From: Leptasterias polaris | Lineage: Eukaryota; Echinodermata; Asteroidea; Forcipulatida; Asteriidae | DNA: 64,000 bases | Direction of reading: 5' to 3' | NCBI GenBank assembly: GCA_037783415.1 | Contig: JAZGTN010000179.1 | Span: forward strand, 412,001-476,000 | Shown here: positions 1 through 11,366 of the stretch, piece after piece | Position numbering within the stretch: position 1 is the stretch's first letter | Layout of the letters: every line of letters begins with the position of its first letter | Made by a program: the position numbers and the translations under genes | The notes under the pieces: generated by a model | What the model was told of the DNA's origin: nothing | The model's input: the letters and a program-made list of their open reading frames with translations, nothing else | Database searches by the model: none

Positions 1-912
1 GTTGAGTTGCTACAGAGCTGCAAAGGAAGGGAAAAGTCTCAAACACAGAATTGGAAAAATTAAACTCTTTTTAGTACATGTCTTTTAAGTATTGCAGCAT
101 CGGTCTTGGGCCAAGTACTTCACATATAGAAGAAAATAGGTCACTGCCTCACACTTGATAAGAAAGGAAAACATAACTTTTATGGAGTTAGCCCCTAACT
201 CTACGTGAAGTTATTGTCAAGAAACAGCGGGGAAAGAAACGGTGTTATTAAGGTTTTTATGTGAGACTGGAGTTTTGCATTAAAATTGCTGTTGACACCC
301 CATTAACATTTCTTTCACTATCCTAGTCAGCTGAACAAATTTATGTCTTATTAGATGTTGTTAATACTGAAATTCATAGTCATTAGGGTACTGTGACTTA
401 TGTTGTTGGTCTTCCGCAAATACAGTTTTACAATTTCCTTAATTCTTCACACCTTTTATGATCAATATATCATCTACATACAGCACCATAGGGATTAACA
501 CAAACCTGTTGGTCATTGCTTGTCTAGACTAGTCTTCTTTCTCATCATATAGTGAGCTAATTGTGACCAACAATCGCTCTCTTGATGATCCATCTAGGCT
601 TACTCCTGTCCATTGTCATCCTGAACAGTCCTGGTTAATACAGTTACTCTTGAGAATGTCTTTAGTTACAGGCCTTATGCAACCATATCATAAATCAGTT
701 GGTCCATACTTCCTCTCAGCAAAATTGTGCAGGAAGGGATGTATTTTCCTCAATTGTTTGCAGCGCTGTTCAAATTGATCACTTGATACTCCTCTCAGTC
801 TCAAAATACTTACTTACAGTGTACATGGTACAGCCTTCTTCCTTACACAGAGGTCCGCAATTGCCTGTCTGATATTGTCTGGAATTAGATCAATAAGTTT
901 GAAAAGTTGACT
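1..912. other. Intergenic/intronic, no gene seen
   Basis: AT-rich unique-looking sequence. The 71-codon frame at 563-778 has no protein-like motif or splice context. Nothing is supported here. Confidence 0.6.
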
Positions 913-1318
913 TTAAAGGCATGGGTAGCTAGGCCTACACAGTTGGTATTGTCAAAGACCAGTATCTTCACTTGGTGTATCCCAACATAGGACAGGTGTA
1001 TGCATAAAATAACGAAACTGCGAAAATTTGGGCTCGCTTGGTCATCAAAGTTGCAAGAAAATAATGAAAGAAAAAAGAACCCTTCCCTTGTTGCAATGAT
1101 GTACTTTGAGATGCATGAGAAAGGCTTCATGCCTGAAGCCTTTCTCAAATTCAAATTTGGGGGTGAAAAGTTACCTCCTTCTCTGAAACCTATGTAATCA
1201 CTTCAGAGAGGGTTGTTTCTAACAAATATTACAATTACAACAGCTCTCCAGTGCTCTTTACCAGGTAAGGTTTTAAAGTCATTGGTGTTTGGAGTAATTT
1301 GGTATAACCTCCCTTGTT
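913..1318 (+). mobile_element. TTAA-type MITE (AAAGGCACTG-like family), diverged
   Basis: It begins TTAAAGGC and shares a long colinear body with the copy at 62377-62763: GACCAGTATC, CTTGGTGTA, ATGCATAAAATAACGAAAC, GCAAGAAAATAATGAAAG. At its centre is a near-perfect hairpin, GAGAAAGGCTTC/GAAGCCTTTCTC (about 1117-1147). The right terminus (about GGTATAACCTCCCTT) is eroded. It carries no coding capacity of its own. Confidence 0.8.
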
Positions 1319-2526
1319 TAGCTTATAGTCTGGTTCTCTGGGGCGCTTTTGGTTTCGACCACCCTGGTTCTGACCAGGTTAGCAGGTCATAAAGTAGCCC
1401 TGGGAGTGCAAGTAGCCATGGGTGCATTAATGCCTATTACCGGGTACTCAAAAAAACTCAGTCATATTTGATATGATAGGACCACCAAGTGTCAAATTCA
1501 CCCAGTGGCTGATTACCCCCTATCACCTGTTCTCTAGGGACCAGTGCAAGGCCAATGATGTTAATGTGACAATCCCCCTGCTGTTATAGTTGGTTTTCTT
1601 GTCTGACTGAAGAGGGATGATTATAAACAATCTTGACTGTGGAGGTTGGAATTGGACTCTGATGGTCTGAGAGGTTATAAAATAAGATGTTGAGAAGGAG
1701 TATCTAGGATGTTACATGTGTACATGTATATTCAATGGGAAGAGTTTAGAGTAAATAGAAGTGGTTTGATAGGGCCTAGTTAATTGACATGGTGTGACAT
1801 TGGTGGCATATCTGGGGCTTTCAGTTAATATCCATTGCTCTCTTGGCATAATTTACTTACAATCATCTTGTAGAAATTTCAGCAGGTGTTCATCCACTTG
1901 TAACTTGGATATTTATAAGGAAATATCATTTGGTTTTTAATTGATTAAATTTGTACCAGTATTCGACAAGCGTTGCTGATCATCTGTTTTTCTCTTTTTA
2001 ATATGGGAAAACAACACAAACTAGTTTCACCTTTGTGTAAAAACAGAGGCTGCTCTACTTCTTTAATTCGGCTCCTGAATGTCATTTCAGGCAAATAAAC
2101 AAGTTTTTAATGGAAGTATCAAAATGCCAAACTACCTTAAGTTTCTCAATCAATGGAAGGACTGCCATTGGCCGAGAGGTTACAGCCTGGCAGTTGGGGC
2201 GTGGATCGCACAAATGATCTCATGCTCATCGTTTGACCTTGGCAATAGTGGCCTGTCCATACAGAAATTTCTATCATCGCCAGTACCCATTCACTCCTTG
2301 TTGAAGAGAACTTTGTTATTGTCACCTTTCTCAAGGGACAGAAGCATCACTGATGATGCTACATAAATTTCAATGACTCGGTTATTAGAACTTTATTGTG
2401 CCTACATTTCCGTCTGGCCATATTGCATAGCAATACCCCAATTATTAAGAAAATAGGTGGATTAACCCCCCCAAAAATGCACACTTTCTTTTCCTGTTAA
2501 ACATACTTAATTTATTTTTTCGCTTG
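1319..2526. other. No gene seen
   Basis: Unique-looking AT-rich DNA. The frame at 2079-2366 is antisense to another frame of similar length and shows no family signature. Confidence 0.5.
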
Positions 2527-2625
2527 GGTTCATTCGGAGGTTACAGGTTCAAATCCTACTCTAGTCAATTTTTTCGACCCTAAATTAATTGAATTTTACC
2601 AGGTCCGATCCCTAAGTGGTGTATT
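2527..2625 (+). mobile_element. tRNA-derived SINE fragment (B-box and tail)
   Basis: Contains GGTTACAGGTTCAAATCCTACTCTAGTCAATTTTTTCGACCC, split here for length as GGTTCAAATCC (Pol III B box) plus the shared tail CTACTCTAGTCA. The same tail recurs at 10665-10780, 38880-39025 and 56170-56290. Confidence 0.65.
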
Positions 2626-2663
2626 ACTTATTTTTTTTAAATTCCCATGGTGACCCCCTCCTC

Positions 2664-2782
2664 TCCCCCCCCCCCCCCCCCAAGGTGCGGATCCAGGGGG
2701 TCGGGGTAAAATGCTTTGCGCCATCATTCCCCCCGGTTTAAAAAATCCTGGATTCGCCCCTGCCCTCCCCCCCCCACACACA
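2664..2782. mobile_element. Small inverted-repeat element flanked by C tracts
   Basis: GTGCGGATCCAGGGGG near 2684 and, inverted, TCCTGGATTCGCCCCTG near 2745 form short inverted ends of a roughly 80-bp element. A long C run lies just before it and another just after. The GGATCC-AGG end resembles the terminus of common marine-invertebrate MITEs. Confidence 0.5.
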
Positions 2783-2949
2783 CACAATTTCACTGGACCA
2801 GGGAAATACTTTTAAAAGATGTGCTGAACTTTTAAGTGGAGATTTGGACTTGAACACCTACATGTATTAATACTGATAAATTAGCAAACTTTAAAAGTAT
2901 GTGTTTGTGCTGATGTGATAAAAATTAAACTAATGAACTTATTAGGTTG

Positions 2950-3115
2950 AGAGGTTTATTTATTTATTTATTTATTTATTTTGCCTTGTTTTACCAGGGT
3001 AGCCCATCAGTTTTCAATGAACTGTTCTCCCTGGGGGCCCTGGATATATGGTGGCGCTAATGTTAAAGTTACTGAACTCTGGCCAGTGGTCCAGTGGGTA
3101 TTTCGAACCCTGCCT
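2950..3115 (+). repeat. (TTTA)n tract plus retroelement-like tail
   Basis: Seven copies of TTTA at about 2956-2983 are followed by TTTTACCAGGGTAGCCCATC and CTCCCTGGGGGCCCTGGATA, which forms a small hairpin. This looks like an inverted LINE or SINE 3' end, but I could not match it to a family. Confidence 0.45.
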
Positions 3116-4132
3116 TTTGCTCCCTCTGGTTTTCAAATGTTAAAATAACTTTTCCATGCCAGTTGAACACACACCTCCTCCAAGAAAGGGTCCAGCATCC
3201 CCCAAATTACCCCTTACATTTCGAAACAGTTCTCCTTTTCAAAAACAATTATCTCAACAATGTCTACATTCCCCATTTTTATTTTGGCAAATTGTAACAC
3301 CTGTTATTTCAAATTGATATGCCCTGCCTAGAGCTGTTCTTGTTGGAGGACCAGGCACAGCTGTCAACTACGAATAGTTGTTTTGATCACTGGTAATCAT
3401 TGCCATGGTAATGTATTTCTTGCAGAGTTGTAATTGTGATAATTGAACTTTTGCACTGTACTTAAATCACTGTTAGGTACTGGTCGAAGAACTAACACCT
3501 GGTTTTGTTTTTCTTGCAAGTGTCATTAGTATATTACTTATATTTTCTTGGTTTAAGCTTTGAAATGCTCAGTGTCTGTGAGCGGTATTTGTGGGGAAAC
3601 AGTATACAATCTGGGCTGTCCCATTAAACCAAAATGGGGTGAGTAGATTAAAGGGTATTACCGAAAGAGTTGTGGTTAACCTGAGGTTAACTTTGTGGTT
3701 GATCTGTGGAAGGAGAATCAATCTTCTGACTCCTAATTATTTCAATTCTTAGAATTTAAAGTTTTCAAAACTAAGATCACAATCTCTTTCAATCAGTCCA
3801 TGCAAATAGAAAGTGCCTCATATAGGCTGTTGAAATCACACATAGGATCAAGTGAACGGTTTGGCTTCATCCCCTGAAGATTTCTTAACCTTGGTTTAGA
3901 AATACCTTTACCACATGGTCACATGGTGCTCTTCTCTAAAGTGAAAACTTTATGAATAATTTACTAATGTACTGAAAACAGACAAGTGTGAGCCATAGGT
4001 TGGACTGGCTCACATTTGAGTCAAGTCTTGTTTGAGTCAATTTGAATCAACAAACACATGAGTGTAAAGTTGTGAGATTTTGATCTCGCGAGTCTAAAAC
4101 TCATGTTTAAAAAAACAGTAAAACATGTAAGG
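3116..4132. other. No gene seen
   Basis: AT-rich unique-looking sequence; no splice-supported frame or clear repeat. Confidence 0.5.
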
Positions 4133-5680
4133 GTTTTAAAGTTTCACTTCTTTCTTGTGACTCCGATGACCGATTGAGCCTAAACTTTCACTGATTTGTT
4201 ATTTCATAGGCCCCCTATGTTGGTTCCAAGCTTTTAGGCAGGATCAGTGAAACAGGGTGTGTAACCAAAAAATCAGGGTGTGTAAGGGAAAGTTGATTTT
4301 GAAGACGACGGCGTCCCATTGCGATTGCACCAGCCTCGTACCCGGCGTTGCGCAAAGGTTTTACAACAAAAACACCACACAGGGTCCATCATGGTGCAAG
4401 GATTTGAACCTGTGTGTGATGGCTGATGATCTATATTTTGAGTAATTTTACTGTCTTATTTTTTTTACAGTTTTGTTGATATTTTTATTAATTTTGTTGT
4501 TGTATACATTTACAATCCTGGGGAGCAACTTAAAAAGTAAACAGAAAACAAGGTTCAGATTTTAAAGAGATATAACAAATACATTTTCAATTGGTGTTCA
4601 ACTAAAAAAGAATTAAAAAAAAAAGTTTTTATCAGTCTGATTTTTATTGCTAAAAAACTAATTTGTTTACTAAATACTAAGTCGGCCCATGGTCGGGCCA
4701 GACTCGACTTTGAATCATACCATTTTGCTGTACATGGGCAGTCATTAATATTTTCATGACATGATAAGTAATTAATTATAACAAATACGTGCATTAGCGT
4801 AAAAATTTATAAATAAAATCCAGTGATGAAGTGTTTTAAACCAACCATAGAGAAAGGACACAGACCAACATGATCGCCCACGGTTTGGGTCAAGACCCCG
4901 CAGACGGACGGTTACGAATACGAATACGATCGTCGTCGCAACAAAGTGAAGACTGATGAATCTTTAATTGATTAAAATTGAGACCTAAGTTTATGTAAAA
5001 ATCAATATTTTGTGCAGAAACAACGGTTTAATACTTGATCAAGTTTATATCCAGACCACAGGCAGGTCTTCTTAGTCTTACTTTGCAAGCGGGAGGCATC
5101 AGTTAGTTTCCGTAAACACACCGTCCGTCAGAGCTACATCAATACACGTGCGATGTATGCTGCTGTTAAATAGTCTGGTTTCAAAAGAAGTCTGCATAGC
5201 AATACCGTGCAGTGAACAGGCAATTTATTTGTGGAGGTAAAAACCAGACATACAAATGACAACCTCCTTCCCAAAGAATTGGGAGAATCATAGGCTGATA
5301 TAATGTAGCGGGTTGCGTGTATGGGATAGATATAACATAGTGCTTGGGATCGAGAATATTTCTTCTGCTATCAAGCTCTCTCGAAACTGAGCAAACCGAT
5401 CGCGCGTAGCTACTTTTTCTTCCTGATCCAGAATTAAGTTTCACTCTTGCAAATTTATTTCATCAAATAATTATTAATGATACAAAAAATTGATGTTTTT
5501 CTTTTTTCAAGAGCACGGCTTGCAGTAAAAAACGGAAGCCGTGCATCTGAAAATAGGCCGTGATTTATTTAATTTAGCCGTGCCAATCACGGCTGCACGG
5601 CTGGCTGCCTAAAAGCTTGGTTGGTTCACATGAAGTGTGGATACTGGTCTCTGGCAACAACCAATGTTGTCCACGTGCTT
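4133..5680 (+). mobile_element. Old TTAA-family MITE split by a later insertion
   Basis: The two halves are family-B MITE sequence. The left half (about 4133-4225) has TTCTTGTGACTCCGATGACC and TGTTATTTCAT; the right half (5627-about 5680) has AGTGTGGATACTGGTCT. In the copy at 36027-36224 these halves are directly continuous. The 1.4 kb between them is a younger transposon. Confidence 0.7.
4226..5620. mobile_element. Non-autonomous DNA transposon, 1395 bp, 16-bp TIR, 6-bp TSD
   Basis: The ends are perfect inverted repeats: CCAAGCTTTTAGGCAG at the left and CTGCCTAAAAGCTTGG at the right. They are flanked by identical hexamers TTGGTT (4220-4225 and 5621-5626), a clear target-site duplication. 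The last 110 bp holds several inverted and direct copies of GCACGGC/GCCGTGC, typical subterminal transposase-binding repeats. No long ORF or transposase motif is present, so it depends on an enzyme in trans. The superfamily is not established; the TSD length excludes piggyBac and mariner. Confidence 0.82.
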
Positions 5681-5749
5681 TCTCTTTCTGTCCACTACTA
5701 CGTAGTTCTCTTTGACTTTTCAGAGAAAAATGCTCTCCAGCTCTCTAAA

Positions 5750-5769
5750 GGGGGGGGGGGGGGGGGGGG
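5750..5769. repeat. Poly-G run of 20
   Basis: Twenty consecutive G. Similar runs occur at 15743-15760, 19040-19056, 19674-19690, 23897-23912, 44479-44498 and 48912-48925. Confidence 0.95.
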
Positions 5770-6189
5770 CGCATGCTTTTAGAGCTACCGGCAGAGTTTA
5801 CCTTGAAAATGGCACCACTATCATCAAGATGATCATAAGAAGACAGGTTTATCCCTGCATGCTAACAAGATGCAGATTCTCTCAGCAGTTTTTGTCCTCA
5901 GTATGAAGGATTTTTTCAGTCCAGGTTCCGTAAAAATGGCTCATCATGCTAGGTGTGGTACATGTAACTACTGTCAGAGGCTCTGTGTAAGTTCTCTGTA
6001 AGACTTTATCCCTTGTCATTTATTACCTGGTACTTCACTTTATTATCAAAACTAACTTTTGGGAATTTGACCTAAGGAATCAGAAATTTGGACCTAAAAA
6101 GTAAATAGAGTTAAGAAGTTGCATTCGTCAACCAAAATGACCTTCAATGGTATAATGTGCAAAAAGAGGTAAGTATTCGCCTCACATTT

Positions 6190-6262
6190 CAAGTCTTTCT
6201 CAAAGGCTCAAACATGGCTTTTAGGCTTTGAGAAAGACTCTGCTTGGGTTTTAATGTGAAGC
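6190..6262. repeat. Imperfect stem-loop
   Basis: AAGTCTTTCTCAAAGGC pairs with GGCTTTGAGAAAGACTC across a short loop. It resembles the central hairpins of the TTAA MITEs and may be the remnant of one. Confidence 0.55.
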
Positions 6263-6370
6263 AAGCACCACTTTTTGCATGGTTTTTCTATTTGAGATGT
6301 TTTTACTAGCCCTATATAGGACTCTTCCTCTGTGCTGTACACAGATACAGAGTCCTAAATATTAGGGCAC

Positions 6371-6983
6371 GTTTCTGGGGCGGAAAAATGTCAAAGCTTC
6401 TTAACTCAAATTTTACCTGCAAGAATCCACTAATTTCACCGGATTCACATTCCATGGCGGCATACATTTTTCTGGACGTTATATATTCCCCATTAATCTG
6501 TCATTTTCATGAAATAATGCAGCTCTCAACATTAAAAAACTCTGCAAACTTTTAATAAAGAAATTGCATTTGTGTTCGCATAATAATATGGGCGCAGATT
6601 ACGCATACCGCAAAACGTGCCAACACTTTTTGGTCACAGTATCTTGACTGCATAGCGTACACGCAAAACGCAACGCACGATATGCGCGTTAATAATAATA
6701 ACAATAATAAAGCATAGCGCCTTATGCAAGGCCTCAAAGCGCTTCATCCTGCGTCTTACACGCGAATGTGCGCGTACGCACGGCAGACACTGTGAGAAGA
6801 TGTACAAAATATAGTGGGAGCTGCATTATTTCACGAAAATGACGGATTAATGAGGAATATATGACGTCCAAAACCCACCGCAGCAAAATGTATGCCGCCA
6901 TGGAATGTGAATCTTGTGAAATTAGTAGCTTCTTGCAGGTAAGATTTGACTTATGAAGCTTTGACATTTTCCGCCCCAGAAAT
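6371..6983. mobile_element. Foldback element with arms of about 160 bp
   Basis: The left arm (6371-6528) and right arm (6816-6983) are inverted copies. The outer ends are GTTTCTGGGGCGGAAA and TTTCCGCCCCAGAAAT; inner landmarks are CATTCCATGGCGGCATACAT and its complement, and GAAATAATGCAGCTC and its complement. The spacer of about 290 bp has alternating CGCA/GCGC motifs and an ATAATAATAACAATAATAA tract next to AAGCGC, like the reverse of LINE tails seen elsewhere. No coding sequence. Confidence 0.88.
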
Positions 6984-7906
6984 GGTACCTGATTTCCAGG
7001 ACGTCACTGTAGTGTATTGAAAATGAAAGGCCGCCAGGGTATGTTTTTACTAATCTCATTACATCAATTCAAATGTAACTCTCAGTAATCTGCAATCCCG
7101 GCCATATCTCATTGGGCCCCTGCTCCCATGGCCCCCATTCAGTGTTGGCTCTTAATGCGTGGTCTGTGCTTCAGCTGGGGTTAACAACATTGAGCGGGGG
7201 AATGGGGGGGTGGTGGAGGGTATGTTTATTGTCACGTGTCCCAGGCATTTTGGTCGGGATTGTAGAGCTGTGGTCAATGTAACAGTAAGTAGGCCTAACT
7301 GTGGAGTTTCCCCTTTGAATCTTGGGATACTCACTGGCATTTCAATTTGATATCTTTTGTCAAAAAAGAAAAGAACATGGGTATTGTGAATCAATTCTCT
7401 TTTGTGAGAAGTGTTTCTTCTTAACCGAACTAGGCTTAAGGTACAGTAGAGTCTGGACGTTTCAAACAGTGCATGCTCTCTTCGTGTTCTTGTGAATGCA
7501 GTGGATTAGAGCAGAGCACACCGTTTGAAATAATGGGAGTGACTGTACTTCATCTACCCTGGTTCTTCTCAGAACCAGTTCTCAGAACCAGAACTTCTCA
7601 AATATATATGAGATGTTATTCACATGGTTTAAAGTACCCATATAATGATATACCCATTTCTTATTTCCTGCGCCCAGCAAAGTTTCAAATCTTAATTATC
7701 AAGGAATTTTGACCAAAGTGATATGAGTGTAGAGTCGTCACAACAAAATTCGAATTTTCAGTTTTTTGAACTTGTTTTAAAATTGAAGTTGATTCTCCCC
7801 TTTAAATATTTTGCATAAATTCACTTTATTTGATGTGTTTCACCTAAAGACTAAACAGTCTGTAAAGCAAATATCAAAACTTTTATTTTGAATGGCTGTT
7901 TGTTTA

Positions 7907-8244
7907 CTATAGACGATGTGACCTGTGACATCACATGTTTACAAAAGAGCCACAAAGCCTGGACTTCCTGCAGGCACATTTGTACACAGATCAATGGAAG
8001 AATACAACAAATCTTATGTTTTATGGAGATTGCACTGTCGGATTTTTCTCAACTTTTGATATGAAGAAAGGGGGACATCTCAAAAACTGGACAGCTGTTG
8101 CTTTTGTAAATTTTGAATTTATGTGAAAATTATGACACAAAATGTAAATTTTCCCATATAGCCTGTGTAGTATCTTGCCCGGCAGGAAACGCTGTAAAAT
8201 GTACAAGGTCACCACTCTGTAAACAAATGTAACATGGTCTATAG
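7907..8244 (+). mobile_element. 338-bp MITE, copy 1 (TATAGAC ends)
   Basis: The ends CTATAGACGATGTGAC and GTAACATGGTCTATAG are near-perfect inverted repeats. The body is nearly identical to 22613-22950, including TGGACTTCCTGCAGGCACAT and TATCTTGCCCGGCAGGAAAC, and the two copies are the same length. The TA at both edges suggests a mariner-like TA target, which is inference. Confidence 0.9.
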
Positions 8245-9787
8245 AGGTAGCAGTTACAGGACCCCAAATGTTGGTGCTTCAGATTTGTTATATCACCACA
8301 ATAAAAAAAAGAACACTGCCATGAGTGAACATTTCCATGGTGTTGAAGGTCATATTCAGGCTTGAAATACTCTTTAGAATGGTCCATGAATACCTTACTT
8401 TTTATCCCCATGACAACGTTAATGCTCTAATAACTCTGAATAATATTTTTTGTGGATTGAACTCAATTAGTCCATTGTGATCTGAGCTCAGAGCAAAATA
8501 GAAAATCCTCGTCTGAAAAGTTACAGAACATGTACCATAGGTATTCACTCTTGTATTGATATTTGTCATCTTGTTGGTAGTATGATGATTTTGTTCTCTT
8601 ACCCTAAGCCTGATAAGGGTTATCCATACACCACTAGTAGTGATCCCTTTGTCTGGTTGTTGTAATTTTATTTTACTGAGCCGGAAAAATGAATTCCAGT
8701 GAACAGTCCTGCTGAGCAGAGTTTGCGGTTATTGAATATTATACTGTAGGGGGTTCTGAGAAAATTCCAGGCCCCTGAGAAGCTTGGTTTTCTCAAAATG
8801 ACTTTGAAATGAGAAGAAGGGAAAAAATACCTTGGCTAAAGCGTGGAAGAATGATCCCCTAAAGGGGTTTAAAAAAAAAATGCCACAACTAGGTTCAATG
8901 ACCATGAGGTGATCAGGCACCTTGTCATGAGGGCAACTGCTGGTTCACAGTTAGTTTAAAAATGATGTGAAATTTCCTGTTTGTGCGTTAAAACTAATAT
9001 TTAGTAGTCCTTTCTCTATGCCATTAAGTTTGTTAGACCATAGACACAGCATCTTGTTATTTGCAATTTGGTGATTTCCTGTACATTGTAATTACATCAG
9101 GCTGAACCACTGTAATTTCTCAAAGTGAATGGGTTTTATGCTGTTTTTTGTTGTTTTTGTTATGGCAGTGATGGTGGTGTGATGGGGAGGGGGTTAGGTT
9201 GGGAAGCAAATCAAGGAACGTGTATACCCATGATGAAAATGGTGTCTCTTTCTTTAGTCTTTTTCACAATCTTCAGTGCATAGAGCAGTTTGAATTAGGG
9301 CAGGATGGATGTCAATCTTTCCTTCAATCACCACTCCCCCATGATGTTAGGATTATTTAAATCTGTACTAAAAAGCCAATTGGGTACTAATGTTCTTGGC
9401 ACTCAAATCCCTACTATTTGATACCCTTCAGATAAATGACAAACTTTATTATCATTTTAAAACTTCCTGGATATGCAATTACCTTCAACAGCTCTTTAAA
9501 AACATCCCTAGGCCCCAGCATTGGACATCACACTTGTCCTTGGTGCAAAAAGGAATGCCAATTGAGTTTGACAAACCCAATGGACATTTCAATCACTTGT
9601 TGGTCAGTTTGGAAAGCATCAATTTCAACATTCCTGTAACTACAGTCATTGCCATGGTTGTACATGTACTGGTAATCCCTGAAGCTCAATGCAACATTCA
9701 CTCAGTTAATTTTTGTATTATTTATTTCTGGTAATGAAACCAAGGATGCCTCATTTAAATGAACTTAATCACTGTAGTACATGTAGC
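8245..9787. other. No gene seen
   Basis: Low-information AT-rich sequence with short frames only (for example 8130-8411 on the - strand, which partly overlaps the MITE). Nothing supported. Confidence 0.5.
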
Positions 9788-10042
9788 TTGCAAGCCTGAG
9801 GAAACCTGTAAACAAGGGTGCTTGCAACTTGAACCCCCAAAACGGGGGATAACCCCTACTCTTCCACAAAAAGTGCTCATCAATCCTAGTAGTAGTACAC
9901 GGGACCTATAAGGCTTAATGTCCCATTCAAAGGACGAAGTTGTAATCAAGGACACAAGTGCCACGACTGGGACTCATACCAACACTCTGCTGATCAGAAA
10001 CACCAGAGTCCATTGCTCTTAACCGCTCGGCCACGAAACACC
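9788..10042 (-). mobile_element. tRNA-derived SINE (Leu/Ser-type tRNA head)
   Basis: On the - strand the head reads TCGTGGCCGAGCGGTTAAGA, a class II tRNA A box, then an anticodon-arm-like stretch and a degenerate B box (GGTATGAGTCCC). About 170 bp of body follow: TTCGTCCTTTGAATGGGACA, a GGTTATCCCCCGTTTTGGGG hairpin, and TTGCAAGCACCC. It lacks a foldable acceptor stem, so it is a SINE rather than a working tRNA. Confidence 0.8.
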
Positions 10043-10664
10043 ACAATCTTGAAAAGATGAATTTTAAGCTTATTTACATGATGTCGAAATGGCATCAATT
10101 ACGCACATTTGCACAGTATGTCAGCCGTGGAGCCAGAAGTAGTGGATAATAATATGTGCATAATATACAACCATTGAGCAAGCTAGCTGTATTGTGCAAC
10201 CAACTTGTGCATGACTTTGCTACTATTAACAGGCAGGGTTAGAAGCAATCATGGGACTTGGCATTTCTGTCAAATTGGCATCAGACTTCTGACTTTTGCC
10301 AGAGTTTAAACATCACGCCTTATTGGAGGGGACAGGTGGAAGTGATAAGTAGTATTTTGCCACCTTGATCTAGACAGTTCCCCTAGGCAAATTACTCAGA
10401 AGATTAAATACAGGCTGAGAGAGGAACTAGACAGTCTTCTATGGCATTGAATGATCAGTTAAATTAGAAGACCGGTGACAGTTGGAGGAGGGGAACCCCA
10501 TTTTCTTAGAAGGTCTTTAAATTGATAACTATGATTTGTTTTTGATTGTGTTGCAAGAGAAGGTGATAATTTGGTGCGAGTCTTATTGAGAACATGTGTG
10601 AAAAACACCTAATTTAAAATAGGATGAAAACAAATTGTCTCATACATTTTTGGGGGAAGATTTG

Positions 10665-10780
10665 GAGTTGAACAAAGAAAAATTTACTAGAGTAGGATTA
10701 AAAGCAACCCCAGTTGTTTGGCTTCTGACTGGCATCTCTGAACAAAGACATTGACAAAATACCTAGAGCAGATGCCCTAT
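10665..10780 (-). mobile_element. tRNA-SINE relic
   Basis: Shares GAACAAAGAAAAATTTACTAG and the segment GGCTTCTGACTGGCATC...GAACAAAGACATTGACA with the SINE region at 38840-39025. The tRNA head is eroded. Confidence 0.6.
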
Positions 10781-10829
10781 TGGCTAGACTATAGCAAAGA
10801 TATTAGAAAGAACTGGTCAGATTATTTCA

Positions 10830-11366
10830 CTGGATGTTTGCATTGGATTAATGTTTTACCGAGACAGGGGTTAACATTCCAAAAGGGGAAACTTACCAGC
10901 GTCCGCACTTGGATTAATGACGTGGGTAAACTAACCGACGCAATTGGTAAAACTATACCGACTAACTTAAGACAAACACAAGAGGGCGCTATCGCAGTGA
11001 CCTTTGACCGGGGTGCATGACAGCGAGAATGCAATGAGTGCAACCGAGCTTCCGTCCGTGTAAACAATTGCGTGTGTACGACGTGTCACCTCACAATCAC
11101 GTGGCGCGGCGGGTAGATCGGGGGACCGGATGTGGCTTTTTACCGGGACGGCTTATACCCTGATCGCGTTCGCACTGGACTTTTCGGCTCGGTTAAACTG
11201 ACCTGGTCAATTTAACCGGGCAGACGTGGGTCGGTTAAACTACCCATTCGGGTCGGGTAAGTTACCTGGGAGGGAAACTTCCTGGGCTGTTCGCATTGGA
11301 CTTAAAATGGTTAAGTTACCCATTTGCTCGGTTAGTTTACCCAAAATAAGTCCAATGCGAACAGGG
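10830..11366. mobile_element. Foldback/MITE with GTTCGCAYTGGACTT repeats, copy 1
   Basis: The ends GTTTGCATTGGATTAATG and ATAAGTCCAATGCGAAC are inverted repeats. The same motif recurs inside at about 11169 and 11287, with several copies of GGTTAAACTRMCC and its complement. It shares GAGGGCGCTAT...CAGTGAC with 41640-42243, showing one family. The GC content is higher than the surroundings. The 89-codon frame inside is not recognisable. Confidence 0.75.
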
